DNA of 17,938 nt, from the NCBI GenBank assembly GCA_029777935.1, contig JAKORH010000262.1:1-17938 (forward strand). The letters are read 5' to 3'. Positions within the stretch are counted from its first letter, which is position 1; every line of letters starts with the position of its first letter. The position numbers were made by a program, and so were the translations under genes. This DNA comes from Pseudomonadota bacterium. Lineage in GTDB: Bacteria > Pseudomonadota > Gammaproteobacteria > Burkholderiales > Burkholderiaceae. Below the pieces are notes generated by a model that was not told the DNA's origin, did no database searches, and worked only from the letters and a program-made list of their open reading frames with translations. This document shows, in pieces, positions 5,728-13,414 of this stretch.

Positions 5728-6465
5728 ATGACGCTTGACCCCCGTCGCGCGCGCCTGTGGGACGCGATGGATCTCGGCCCGCACTGGCAATTGCGTCCGA
5801 TCGCGCCCGGACCGACCGCGGATCACGGGCCACGAAGCACGGAGCACGCTTCACGCGAGGCCGCGGTCGCCGGGATGGACTGGAACGACCTGGAGCGGGC
5901 GGTCGCCGCCTGCACCGCGTGTGCGCTGTGCAAGACGCGCAAGCAGGCGGTGTTCGGCGTCGGCCACCCGCGCGCGCACTGGATGCTGGTCGGCGAGGCA
6001 CCGGGCGCGGACGAAGACGCCAAGGGCGAACCCTTTGTCGGCCAGGCCGGGCGTCTGCTCGACAACATGCTGGCCACGATCGGCCTGTCGCGTGGCGCCG
6101 AAGATGCCGCACACGCCGTCTACATCGCCAACGTGCTGAAGTGCCGCCCGCCCGGTAATCGCAACCCCGAGCCGCCCGAAGTCGCGCAGTGCGAGCCGTT
6201 CCTGTTGCGGCAGGTGGCGCTGGTGCAGCCGAAGGTCGCCGTGGTGATGGGGCGCTTTGCCGTGCAGTCGCTGCTCGGCACCAACGCCTCCATTGCCAGC
6301 CTGCGCGGGCGCGTGCATTCGATCACCGTCGACGGGTGCGCGATCCCGGTCGTCGTCACCTATCACCCGGCCTACCTGCTGCGCAACCTCGCCGACAAGG
6401 CCAAATCGTGGGCCGATCTGTGTCTGGCGCGCGAGGTGTATGCGCGGCAGGCGCCGGGTCAGTGA
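5728..6465 (+). CDS. uracil-DNA glycosylase, family 4/5 type with Fe-S cluster
   Basis: A 245-residue DNA-repair enzyme that removes uracil from DNA in base-excision repair. The catalytic domain begins near residue 51. CTAC (C62, C65) together with C139 in NVLKCRPP and C155 has the spacing expected for the 4Fe-4S cluster of family-4 enzymes. The active-site motif is GEAPGADEDAKGEPFVGQAG (90-108), and the uracil/leaving-group loop is YHPAYLLRN (212-220). Residues 1-50 form an extra N-terminal segment not found in the short thermophile enzymes: a basic, tryptophan-containing start (DPRRARLWDAMDLGPHW) and then a low-complexity linker. The ATG at 5728 is the first in frame; a later in-frame ATG at residue 50 would give just the catalytic domain. 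The gene follows rimI by 7 bp and overlaps the convergent lplT by 7 bp. Confidence 0.93.
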   Translation: MTLDPRRARLWDAMDLGPHWQLRPIAPGPTADHGPRSTEHASREAAVAGMDWNDLERAVAACTACALCKTRKQAVFGVGHPRAHWMLVGEAPGADEDAKGEPFVGQAGRLLDNMLATIGLSRGAEDAAHAVYIANVLKCRPPGNRNPEPPEVAQCEPFLLRQVALVQPKVAVVMGRFAVQSLLGTNASIASLRGRVHSITVDGCAIPVVVTYHPAYLLRNLADKAKSWADLCLAREVYARQAPGQ

Positions 6466-7781
6466 GCGCGGCGGCTTTCCCCTATCAACGCCACTGAATC
6501 GAACTGGCGCTGGTTGTACTGGTGGCGCAGCATGATCAGCGCCATCGCGGCGGCGACGAACAGGCCGAACAGGATGATGATGGTGTCGACCGACAGGTTC
6601 AGCCAGATCAGCGCGGCATAGATGCCCAGCATCACCAGGATGCTCAGGTTCTCGTTGAAATTCTGCACGGCGATCGAGTGCCCGGCCGACAGCAGCACGT
6701 AACCGCGGTGCTGCAGCAGCGCGTTCATCGGCACCACGAAGTAGCCGGCGAGCGCGCCCACGATGACCATCAGTGCCGAGGCTGCCAGCACCGCCGCGTT
6801 GAGCTCGATGCGGCCGAGCGCGATGCCGCTGACGCGCAGTGGCGAGAAGTCGATCAGCGCCATCGACATCACGACCAGCCCCATCGCGATGCCCACCGGC
6901 AGCACCGACAGCGACCGCTTCAGCGTCACGCGCGCCGCGGCCCACACCGAGCCGATGGCGATGCCGATTGCGACCACCGCCTGCATGATCGCGCCCTGCG
7001 ATAACGACAGGTTCAGCATCTGCTCGCACCACTTGAGGATGATGAACTGCAACGTGGCGCCCGCGCCCCAGAACAGCGTCGTGACCGCCAGCGAGATCTG
7101 TCCCAGCTTGTCACGCCACAGCGTCAGCACGCAGTGGCCGAAGTCGAGGATCAGCCGCCACGGCGAGCGCTCCTGGCGCGGGTAGCGCACGCCGGTGTCC
7201 GGAATGCGCGTATTGATGTACGCGGCCAGTGCGTAGATCAGCGCGATCACGCCGATCGCCGCTTCGCCCGGCTGCTCGATGTCGAAGTCGATCAACGGGA
7301 AATCCAACGCGAGCAGCGACGCTGCCACGTGCGGCGACACCAGCACGCCGCCGAGCACGAAGCCGAGGATGATCGAGCCGACCGTCAGCCCCTCGATCCA
7401 GCCGTTGGCGATCACGAGCTTCTCCGGCGGCAGCAGTTCGGTCAGAATGCCGTACTTGGCCGGTGAATAGGCCGCGGCGCCGAGTCCGACCACCGCGTAC
7501 GCGGCGAGCGGATGCAGGCCGAACAACATGACCATGCAACCGACGATCTTGATGCCGTTGGTGATCAGCATCACCTTGCCCTTCGGCATCGAATCGGCGA
7601 ACGCGCCGACGAACGCCGCGAGCAGCACGTAGGACACGAAGAAGAAGAGCTTCAGCATCGGCGTCGTCCACTCCGGTGCGCTGATGTCGCGCAGCACGGC
7701 GATGGCGGCGATCAGCAGCGCGTTATCGGCCAGCGACGAAAAGAACTGCGCGGCCATGATCACGTAGAAACCGCGGTTCAT
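6459..7781 (-). CDS. lplT: LplT, lysophospholipid transporter (MFS)
   Basis: A 440-residue inner-membrane protein of the major facilitator superfamily with about 12 hydrophobic segments. In E. coli LplT flips lysophospholipids into the inner leaflet, where Aas re-acylates them. The N-terminus MNRGFYVIMAAQFFSSLADNALLIAA and the signature SPAKYGILTELLPPE (106-120), as well as FADSMPKGKVM (61-71) and FWGAGATLQFIILKW, are characteristic of LplT rather than of drug exporters. It is somewhat longer than the E. coli protein (about 400 residues), with a charged cytoplasmic loop (RYPRQERSPW) in the middle and a hydrophilic tail (RHQYNQRQFDSVALIGESRRAH). The ATG at 7781 is chosen over the long upstream extension because homologues start here. 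No aas gene is adjacent. The gene is divergent from alr and converges on the glycosylase gene with a 7-bp overlap. Confidence 0.9.
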   Translation of the reverse strand: MNRGFYVIMAAQFFSSLADNALLIAAIAVLRDISAPEWTTPMLKLFFFVSYVLLAAFVGAFADSMPKGKVMLITNGIKIVGCMVMLFGLHPLAAYAVVGLGAAAYSPAKYGILTELLPPEKLVIANGWIEGLTVGSIILGFVLGGVLVSPHVAASLLALDFPLIDFDIEQPGEAAIGVIALIYALAAYINTRIPDTGVRYPRQERSPWRLILDFGHCVLTLWRDKLGQISLAVTTLFWGAGATLQFIILKWCEQMLNLSLSQGAIMQAVVAIGIAIGSVWAAARVTLKRSLSVLPVGIAMGLVVMSMALIDFSPLRVSGIALGRIELNAAVLAASALMVIVGALAGYFVVPMNALLQHRGYVLLSAGHSIAVQNFNENLSILVMLGIYAALIWLNLSVDTIIILFGLFVAAAMALIMLRHQYNQRQFDSVALIGESRRAH

Positions 7782-7839
7782 CGGGTCGGAACGAAGCGCT
7801 GTGCGGGCAAGGGGCGGGTCGGCGACGAAAGGCCGCGGC

Positions 7840-7845
7840 GTTATA
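7840..7845 (-). promoter_or_regulatory. candidate -10 hexamer (TATAAC) for lplT
   Basis: On the minus strand GTGATATAACGCC holds TATAAC, five of six to TATAAT, in an otherwise GC-rich stretch 58 bp before the lplT start. A -35 match is weak. This would give a leader of about 50 nt. Confidence 0.3.
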
Positions 7846-7894
7846 TCACGCGCACGCCACCGCACCGGACCAGCAGCGCCGATGGCGCGCCCGC

Positions 7895-7900
7895 TATGCT
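7895..7900 (+). promoter_or_regulatory. candidate -10 hexamer (TATGCT) for alr
   Basis: TATGCT (four of six to TATAAT) ends 6 bp before the alr ATG, and no Shine-Dalgarno sequence lies between. Initiation at the usual distance would make the alr mRNA leaderless. No clear -35 is visible. Confidence 0.35.
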
Positions 7901-7906
7901 TGCCGC

Positions 7907-8986
7907 ATGCCTCGGCCGATCCGCGCCACCATCGATCTGGATGCGATGCGCCACAACCTCGCGCAGGCGCGCACGCACGCGGGCGCGCGCACGGTGTGGG
8001 CGGTGGCCAAGGCCAACGCGTATGGCCATGGCATCGAGCGCGCGGTGCGCGCGTTCGCTGCCGCGGACGGACTGGCGCTGCTCGATCTGGACGAGGCGGA
8101 GCGCGCGCGCGACGCGGGCTGGCGCAAGCCGATCCTGCTGCTGGAGGGCTTCTTCGAGCCGGGCGACCTCGACGTGATCGAGGCGCTCGATTTGACGGCG
8201 GTCGTGCATCAGCGCGAACAGGTCGACATGCTGGCTGCGCACCGGCCCGGCCGTGCGATCCACGTGTACGTAAAGCTCGACACCGGAATGCACCGGCTCG
8301 GATTCGGCATCGGCGCGATGCAGGCGGTCGCGCGGCTGCAGCAGCTTGCCCACGTGCGGGTAGCGGCGCTCGCCACGCACCTGGCCAATGCCGACCGCGG
8401 TGCACGCGGTCTGGCGGACGTGAGCGAACAGTTGCGTGCGTTTGCCGCGGCCACGAGCGGCTGGAAAGGGGCGACGAGTCTCGCCAACTCCGCGGCGCTG
8501 TTCCTGCGGCCCGAAGTCGGCGGCGATTCGGCACGGCCCGGCATCGCGCTCTACGGCGGCACGCCGCAGGGCGGACTGCCCGCGGCGCGGCTCGGGCTGC
8601 GGCCGGCGATGCGCCTGCGCTCGCGGTTGCTGGAGGTGCGTTCGCTGGCGCCCGGCGATGCGGTCGGCTACGGCAGCCGCTGGATTGCGCATCAGCCCGC
8701 GCGCATCGGCGTGGTCGCGTGCGGCTACGCGGACGGCTATCCGCGCGTGGCGCCCGACGGCACGCCGGTCTGGGTCGCGGGGCAGATCGTGCCGCTGGCC
8801 GGCCGTGTGTCGATGGACATGATCACGGTTGACCTGTCGCACGCGCCGCAGGCGCAGGTCGGAGCCGAAGTCGAACTGTGGGGCGAGCACGTGCCGATCG
8901 ACGAAGTGGCCGAACGCGCCGGTACCGTCGGTTACGAGTTGATGTGCGCGCTGGCGCGCCGCGTGCCGGTCGAGGAAGTGGAGTGA
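7907..8986 (+). CDS. alr: alanine racemase (PLP-dependent, biosynthetic)
   Basis: A 359-residue cytoplasmic enzyme that interconverts L- and D-alanine for peptidoglycan synthesis. The PLP lysine is K35 in AVAKANAYGHG (32-42). The N-terminal TIM-barrel domain continues through LDTGMHRLGF (124-133) and THLANAD (157-163), with LANSAALF (192-199) and the phosphate-binding RPGIALYG (210-217). The second catalytic residue is Y255 in VGYGSRW. The C-terminal beta-domain includes CGYADGYPR (272-280) and GRVSMDMITVDL (299-310). The length is standard. The ATG at 7907 gives the usual RPIRATIDLDAMRHN start. It heads a probable alr-radA unit and is divergent from lplT; lplT, alr and radA are commonly linked in Burkholderiales. 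Whether a second alanine racemase exists cannot be told from this window. Confidence 0.97.
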   Translation: MPRPIRATIDLDAMRHNLAQARTHAGARTVWAVAKANAYGHGIERAVRAFAAADGLALLDLDEAERARDAGWRKPILLLEGFFEPGDLDVIEALDLTAVVHQREQVDMLAAHRPGRAIHVYVKLDTGMHRLGFGIGAMQAVARLQQLAHVRVAALATHLANADRGARGLADVSEQLRAFAAATSGWKGATSLANSAALFLRPEVGGDSARPGIALYGGTPQGGLPAARLGLRPAMRLRSRLLEVRSLAPGDAVGYGSRWIAHQPARIGVVACGYADGYPRVAPDGTPVWVAGQIVPLAGRVSMDMITVDLSHAPQAQVGAEVELWGEHVPIDEVAERAGTVGYELMCALARRVPVEEVE

Positions 8987-8989
8987 CGA

Positions 8990-9044
8990 CTCCCCCGGTT
9001 GAGCTGGCTGGGGGAGCACGAGGGGGCACGCCGAGCCCCCTCGT
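8990..9044 (+). promoter_or_regulatory. two adjacent G/C hairpins in the alr-radA gap, able to pair alternatively
   Basis: Segment 1 CTCCCCC (8990-8996) pairs with segment 2 GGGGGAG (9010-9016). Segment 3 ACGAGGGGGC (9018-9027) pairs with segment 4 GCCCCCTCGT (9035-9044) as a perfect 10-bp stem with a 7-nt loop. Segments 1 with 3 and 2 with 4 could also pair through their C5/G5 cores. The layout is attenuator-like, but no U-tract follows, so it may be a terminator-like pause, an mRNA stability element or a repeat relic. Confidence 0.5.
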
Positions 9045-9103
9045 TCCGAGTGGCGACTGCGTGCGTCGCCGGGTCCGCGCTCATCGAGCACTCCGACCCC
9101 GGC

Positions 9104-10468
9104 ATGGCTAAGTCGCGCACGCAGTTCGTCTGCAGCGAGTGCGGTGCCGCCAGCCCGCGCTGGCAGGGGCAGTGTCCGCAGTGCAACGCATGGAACACGC
9201 TGGTCGAGACGCGCGTCGAAACGGGGGCGCGCCGCTACGCGTCGCTCGCTCCGGCCGCGGCCGTCCAGCGGCTCGCCGACATCGAGGCGCGCGAGGTGCC
9301 GCGCACTTCGACCGGAATCGAGGAGTTCGACCGCGTTCTCGGCGGCGGCCTGGTCGAGGGCGGCGTGGTGCTGATCGGCGGTGATCCAGGCATCGGCAAG
9401 TCGACGCTGCTGCTGCAGGCGCTGGCGGCGATGTCGGCGCGGCAGCGCGTGCTGTACGTCAGCGGCGAGGAATCTGCGGGCCAGATCGGGCTGCGCGCGC
9501 GCCGGCTCGGCGTCGAGGGGCGCACCGTGCAGTTCATGGCCGAAATCGATCTGGCGCGCATCCAGGCCGCGCTCGAAGGCGAGAAGCCGCAGGTTGCGGT
9601 GATCGACTCGATCCAGACGTTGCACTGGAACGAGCTGCAATCGGCGCCGGGGTCGGTGGCGCAGGTGCGCGAATGCGCGGCGCAGCTCACGCGCGTGGCC
9701 AAGAGCGCCGGCATCACGCTGGTGCTGGTCGGCCATGTGACCAAGGAAGGCGCGCTGGCGGGCCCGCGCGTGCTCGAGCACATGGTCGACACAGTGCTGT
9801 ATTTCGAGGGCGATCCGCATTCGTCGTTTCGTCTGATCCGCGCCTTCAAGAACCGCTTCGGCGCGGTCAATGAACTCGGCGTGTTCGCGATGACCGATCG
9901 CGGTCTGCGTGGGGTGTCGAATCCGTCGGCGCTCTTCCTGTCGCAGCACATGTCGGACAAGGACGGGCAAGTACCGGGATCGTGCGTGCTGGTCACACAG
10001 GAAGGCACGCGGCCGTTGCTGGTCGAGATCCAGGCGCTCGTCGACACCGCGCACGTGCCGAATCCGCGCCGGCTGTCGGTCGGCCTCGAGCCGCAGCGGC
10101 TGGCGATGCTGCTCGCGGTGCTGCACCGGCACGGGGGCATCGCGACCTTCGACCAGGACGTGTTCGTCAACGCGGTCGGCGGCGTGAGGATCGAGGAACC
10201 CGCCGCCGATGTGGCGGTGCTGCTGGCGATCGCCTCGTCGATCCGCAACCGCGCGTTGCCGCGCGGTCTGGTGGCTTTCGGCGAGGTGGGGCTGGCGGGT
10301 GAGATTCGCCCCGCGCCGCGCGGGCAGGAGCGGCTGCGCGAGGCGGCGAAGCTCGGCTTCTCGATCGCGCTGATCCCGAAGGCGAACGCGCCGAAGCAGA
10401 AGATCGAAGGGCTCGAGGTCGTCGTCGTCGAACGGATCGAGCAGGCGCTGGAGCGGATCAGAAGCTGA
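9104..10468 (+). CDS. radA: RadA (Sms), DNA repair and branch-migration ATPase
   Basis: A 454-residue RecA-like protein that acts as a DnaB-type helicase on recombination intermediates. The N-terminal zinc finger is CxxC(10)CxxC: C10, C13, C24, C27 in FVCSECG and GQCPQC. The ATPase core has Walker A GGDPGIGKST (92-101), the VSGEES segment (119-124), the Walker B region VAVIDSIQT (164-172) and the RadA-specific KNRFG motif (249-253). The C-terminal Lon-protease-like domain (about 275-450) lacks protease activity in the family. The ATG at 9104 is chosen because MAKxRTQFVCSECG is the standard start; the frame is open back to a TTG at 8999, but that would translate the intergenic hairpin. No strong Shine-Dalgarno sequence precedes it. 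It lies 117 bp after alr and overlaps the convergent hpnE by 11 bp. Confidence 0.96.
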   Translation: MAKSRTQFVCSECGAASPRWQGQCPQCNAWNTLVETRVETGARRYASLAPAAAVQRLADIEAREVPRTSTGIEEFDRVLGGGLVEGGVVLIGGDPGIGKSTLLLQALAAMSARQRVLYVSGEESAGQIGLRARRLGVEGRTVQFMAEIDLARIQAALEGEKPQVAVIDSIQTLHWNELQSAPGSVAQVRECAAQLTRVAKSAGITLVLVGHVTKEGALAGPRVLEHMVDTVLYFEGDPHSSFRLIRAFKNRFGAVNELGVFAMTDRGLRGVSNPSALFLSQHMSDKDGQVPGSCVLVTQEGTRPLLVEIQALVDTAHVPNPRRLSVGLEPQRLAMLLAVLHRHGGIATFDQDVFVNAVGGVRIEEPAADVAVLLAIASSIRNRALPRGLVAFGEVGLAGEIRPAPRGQERLREAAKLGFSIALIPKANAPKQKIEGLEVVVVERIEQALERIRS

Positions 10469-11771
10469 GCGCCGCCTGCGCGGCCGCAATGCCGGCGCGC
10501 ACCGAGCCTTCGAGCGTCGACGGATAGTCGCTGTCGGCGGCGTCGCCGGCGAGGAAGAGTCCCTCCGCCGCCAGACGCGCGGGCGGCCGGCGCAGGCCGG
10601 GACGCGGCACGATCGTCGCGCGCTTCTCCACGATCGCGTAGTGAGCGCACGGCGCGGGCAGCGCGAGAGCGTCGGACAGTTGGCGCGCGACGGCGCCGGC
10701 CAGCGCGTCGCGTTCGAGCGCGAGATGCGGGCCGTCGCCGCTGATGACGACTGCAAGCACGCCGGCGCAGCGGGGATCGAGCGCGCCGCGGTCGAAAGCC
10801 CACTGGCCGTAGCGCCCGGCGGTCGGATCGTCGCGCAGCGCCAGCATCGGCGCCGGCAGCAGCGCGCCCGGCGGGTAGCGCAGGTAGACGGTTGCGATCG
10901 CCGCCGTCTCGATGCGCTGCAGTTCGCCGATCGCTGAGGCCAGCGCGTTATCCGCGACCGAGGCAAGCAGCGCGACCGCGCGCGCCGGGGGCAGGGCGAG
11001 CACCACGCCATCCGCGTCGAGCGTCTCGTTGCCGCACTCGAGCGTCCAGCGGGCAGCCGCGCGCAGCGCGACGACTCGCGCCTGCAGCCGCGTGGTCGCG
11101 CCCAGGCGCTGCAGGGCGCGCAGCGCCGCGTCCGGAAACAGCGCGGACAGATCGGCGCGCGGCAGCAGCAGGTCGGAGGCGCGCGCGTCGGCGCCGAGCG
11201 ATTCGCGCAGCAGGTTCAAAAAGATCTGCGCCGAGGCGCTTTCCAGCGCGACGTTCAGCGCGGCCAGGCACAGCGGATTCCACACGCGCCGCACCGCTTC
11301 GGGCGTGGCGAAGCGCAGCGCGGAGCGCGCAGAGGCGGCGGCTTCTGCGCGCCAGCCGCCGCGCCGCCACGCGAGAACATCGCGCGCGATCGAAACCCGG
11401 GCGGCCAGCGAGAAGCCGCGCGCGCCGGCGAGCGCCGCCGCCAGATGCCACGGCGCGGGCCAGTCGTTCGCTCGCAGCGCGAAGCCGTCGGCGTAGCGCA
11501 GTTCGAACGGCATCCGCAGCAGCAGCGCTGCGGGGTCGAGGCCAACGCGCTCGATCAGCCGCAGCGTCTCGCAGCAGGCGCCGAGCAGCAGGTGCTGGCC
11601 GTTGTCGAGCGGAAAAGTCGCGTCGCCGAGCGCGAAGTCGACGCGGCGGGCTCGCCCGCCGGCTGCACGCGCGGCGTCGATCAGCGTCACTCGCGCGCCT
11701 TGCTCGACCAGCGTCAGCGCGCACGCCAGCCCCGACCAGCCCGCGCCGACGACCGCGACGTGGCGGGTCAT
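10458..11771 (-). CDS. hpnE: HpnE, hydroxysqualene dehydroxylase (FAD-dependent)
   Basis: A 437-residue flavoprotein of the amine-oxidase/phytoene-desaturase superfamily. In the HpnCDE route it reduces hydroxysqualene to squalene. The dinucleotide-binding motif VAVVGAGWSGLACAL (5-19) is followed by the acidic VTLIDA strand end and the AGGRARR loop; DNGQHLLLGA (about 56-65) is characteristic of HpnE. The C-terminal FAD segment LFLAGDAADSDYPSTLEGSVRAG closes the fold. Its ATG overlaps the hpnD stop (ATGA on the minus strand, 11768-11771), so it is the last gene of a coupled hpnC-hpnD-hpnE unit. Its 3' end overlaps the radA 3' end by 11 bp. A carotenoid desaturase is the alternative, but the neighbours and the DNGQH motif favour HpnE. 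Confidence 0.92.
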   Translation of the reverse strand: MTRHVAVVGAGWSGLACALTLVEQGARVTLIDAARAAGGRARRVDFALGDATFPLDNGQHLLLGACCETLRLIERVGLDPAALLLRMPFELRYADGFALRANDWPAPWHLAAALAGARGFSLAARVSIARDVLAWRRGGWRAEAAASARSALRFATPEAVRRVWNPLCLAALNVALESASAQIFLNLLRESLGADARASDLLLPRADLSALFPDAALRALQRLGATTRLQARVVALRAAARWTLECGNETLDADGVVLALPPARAVALLASVADNALASAIGELQRIETAAIATVYLRYPPGALLPAPMLALRDDPTAGRYGQWAFDRGALDPRCAGVLAVVISGDGPHLALERDALAGAVARQLSDALALPAPCAHYAIVEKRATIVPRPGLRRPPARLAAEGLFLAGDAADSDYPSTLEGSVRAGIAAAQAALSF

Positions 11772-12607
11772 TGCGCCGCGAAGGCCCAGGTCCGCCACGC
11801 GATCCACAGCTTGCGCAGCGGCGTCAGCGACACGCGCTGGTGCAGCACCGGGAAGTCCTCGCGCTCGAGCTCGTCCAGCAGCGCGGCGTAGATCGACCCC
11901 ATGATCAACCCGGGCCGCTGCGCGCGGCGATCGGCCGCGGGCAGCAGCCGCAGCGCCTCGGCATACGTCGCGCGCGCGCGCTGCGCCTGCAACTGCATCA
12001 GCGGCACGTAGCCCGTGGTGTAACGCGCGTGCAGCAGGTCGGCCACCGTGACGCCGAAGCGCTGCATCTCGTCGAGCGGCACGTAGACGCGGCCGCGACG
12101 CGCGTCCTCGCCGACGTCTCGAACGATGTTGATCAGTTGCAGCGCCAGCCCCAGCGTGCGCGCGTACGCGAGCGTGCGCGGATCGGTGGCGCCGAAGATG
12201 CCGGCCGACAATTCGCCGACGATGCCTGCCACCAGGTGGCAGTAGCGTGCCAGCGCGGCGAAGTCGAGGTAGCGCGTCTGCAGCAGATCCATCCGCATGC
12301 CCTCGAGCACGGCGAGCAGGCGGTCGCGCGTGATGCCGAAGGCGTGCAGATGCGGCGCCAGCGCGCGCGTCACCGGGTGCTGCGGCTGGCCGGCGTACAG
12401 CCGCTCGATCTCCGACTGCCACCACGCGAGCTTGGTGCCGGCGACCGCAGGATCGGACGCCTCGTCGACCGCGTCGTCGATCTCGCGGCAATACGCGTAC
12501 AGCGCGGTGATCGCGCGCCGCTTGTCCGGCGGCAGAAACAGGAAGCTGTAGTAGAAGCTCGAACCGCTCGCCGCGGCCTGGTCTTGACAGTATTCGTCGG
12601 GAGTCAT
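11768..12607 (-). CDS. hpnD: HpnD, presqualene diphosphate synthase
   Basis: A 279-residue trans-isoprenyl diphosphate synthase (head-to-head type) that condenses two farnesyl diphosphates to presqualene diphosphate. The first aspartate-rich motif is CREIDDAVDE (40-49; D44, D45, D48). The second is in LALQLINIVRDVGEDARRGRVYVPLDEM, with the Asp pair that binds Mg-diphosphate. SGSSFYYSFLFLPPDKRRAITALYAYCR (14-41) is the usual HpnD/phytoene-synthase N-terminus. The ATG at 12607 overlaps the hpnC stop (ATGA on the minus strand), and the stop overlaps the hpnE start in the same way, giving a translationally coupled trio. The enzyme family also contains phytoene synthases (CrtB); the presence of hpnC and hpnE argues for squalene. 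Confidence 0.93.
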   Translation of the reverse strand: MTPDEYCQDQAAASGSSFYYSFLFLPPDKRRAITALYAYCREIDDAVDEASDPAVAGTKLAWWQSEIERLYAGQPQHPVTRALAPHLHAFGITRDRLLAVLEGMRMDLLQTRYLDFAALARYCHLVAGIVGELSAGIFGATDPRTLAYARTLGLALQLINIVRDVGEDARRGRVYVPLDEMQRFGVTVADLLHARYTTGYVPLMQLQAQRARATYAEALRLLPAADRRAQRPGLIMGSIYAALLDELEREDFPVLHQRVSLTPLRKLWIAWRTWAFAAQ

Positions 12608-13407
12608 CGTCGCAGCGCGCAGCGCGCGGCCATCAGCAACCAGTCGGTCGCGCGCAGTCGCGGTCGCCGGCGGAAGACGTCGCCTTCGACCGCATCGATC
12701 CGCTCCAGGATCAGGAGTCCGCCTTCGACGACGAGCCGCAGTTCCAGCCCGACGCGGCCGCCGAGCGCACGCGCCAGCGGAGCGCCGGACGATAGCATCG
12801 CGCGCGTGCGCGCCGTCAGCGCGCGCATCAGCGCCGACCAGCGCGAGTCGGCGCATTGCGCGGCGATGTCCTCGACAGTGACCTGAAAGCGCATCAGCTC
12901 CGAGCGCGGGACATAGACGCGCCCCTTGATGAAATCGACCGCCACGTCCTGCCAGAAATTCGCGAGCTGCAATGCGGTGCAGATCGCGTCCGACTGCGCG
13001 CACGATTCCGGGTCGGTGCGCCGGAACAGCGCCAGCATCAGTCGCCCGACCGGATTGGCCGAGCGGCGGCAGTAGTCGAGCAGCGCGTCGAAATCGTCGT
13101 AGCGCTGCACGGTCGCATCCTGCGCAAACGCGGACAGCAGGTCGCGCAGCGGCGCGAGCGGCAGCGCGTGCGCGCGGATCGCGCAAGCGAGGTCCGGCCA
13201 GTCGGTCGCGTATCCGGCGCCGATCGCGTCGAGCTGCCGTCCCAGCGCATCCAGCCGTGCCAGGCGCTCGGCCGCCGGCAGGTCGCCTTCGTCCGCGATG
13301 TCGTCGGCGGTGCGCGCGAAACGGTAGATCGCGCGCACTGCGGGCCGCAGCGGCGCCGGCAGCAGGATCGATGCGACCGGGAAGTTCTCGTAGTGGCCGA
13401 GGCTCAT
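12604..13407 (-). CDS. hpnC: HpnC, hydroxysqualene synthase
   Basis: A 267-residue member of the squalene/phytoene synthase family that turns presqualene diphosphate into hydroxysqualene. It opens with HYENFPVASILLPAPLRPAVRAIYRFAR (5-32), the usual HpnC start, followed by the first acid motif ADDIADE (34-40). The second region is LQLANFWQDVAVDFIKGRVYVPRSEL, where the acidic residues are spaced differently from HpnD, as is normal for HpnC. The ATG at 13407 is preferred to an upstream extension to 13533, which would run across the tRNA gene region. It is first in the hpnC-hpnD-hpnE unit. Only a short gap separates it from the divergent tRNA-Leu; a TAGCGT hexamer ends 7 bp before the ATG, with no Shine-Dalgarno sequence. 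Confidence 0.93.
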   Translation of the reverse strand: MSLGHYENFPVASILLPAPLRPAVRAIYRFARTADDIADEGDLPAAERLARLDALGRQLDAIGAGYATDWPDLACAIRAHALPLAPLRDLLSAFAQDATVQRYDDFDALLDYCRRSANPVGRLMLALFRRTDPESCAQSDAICTALQLANFWQDVAVDFIKGRVYVPRSELMRFQVTVEDIAAQCADSRWSALMRALTARTRAMLSSGAPLARALGGRVGLELRLVVEGGLLILERIDAVEGDVFRRRPRLRATDWLLMAARCALRR

Positions 13408-13414
13408 GCGATCC

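Noticed and set aside
7782..8534. Upstream extension of lplT into the alr region
   Set aside because: The added sequence is Arg/Pro-rich antisense of alr; LplT proteins start at MNRGFYxIMAAQF, at 7781.
8999..9103. Upstream extension of radA from a TTG at 8999
   Set aside because: It would translate the G/C hairpin region into a non-conserved 35-residue leader; RadA homologues start at MAKxRTQFVC, encoded from 9104.
7841..11011. Very long minus-strand open frame (over 1000 codons) across alr and radA
   Set aside because: It is antisense to two clear housekeeping genes and shows no domain; long antisense frames are expected from GC-rich codon bias.
11768..12607. Phytoene synthase (carotenoid pathway) instead of HpnD
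   Set aside because: It is coupled to an HpnC-type paralogue and an HpnE-type flavoprotein with the DNGQH motif, the squalene-specific set; no carotenoid gene is nearby.
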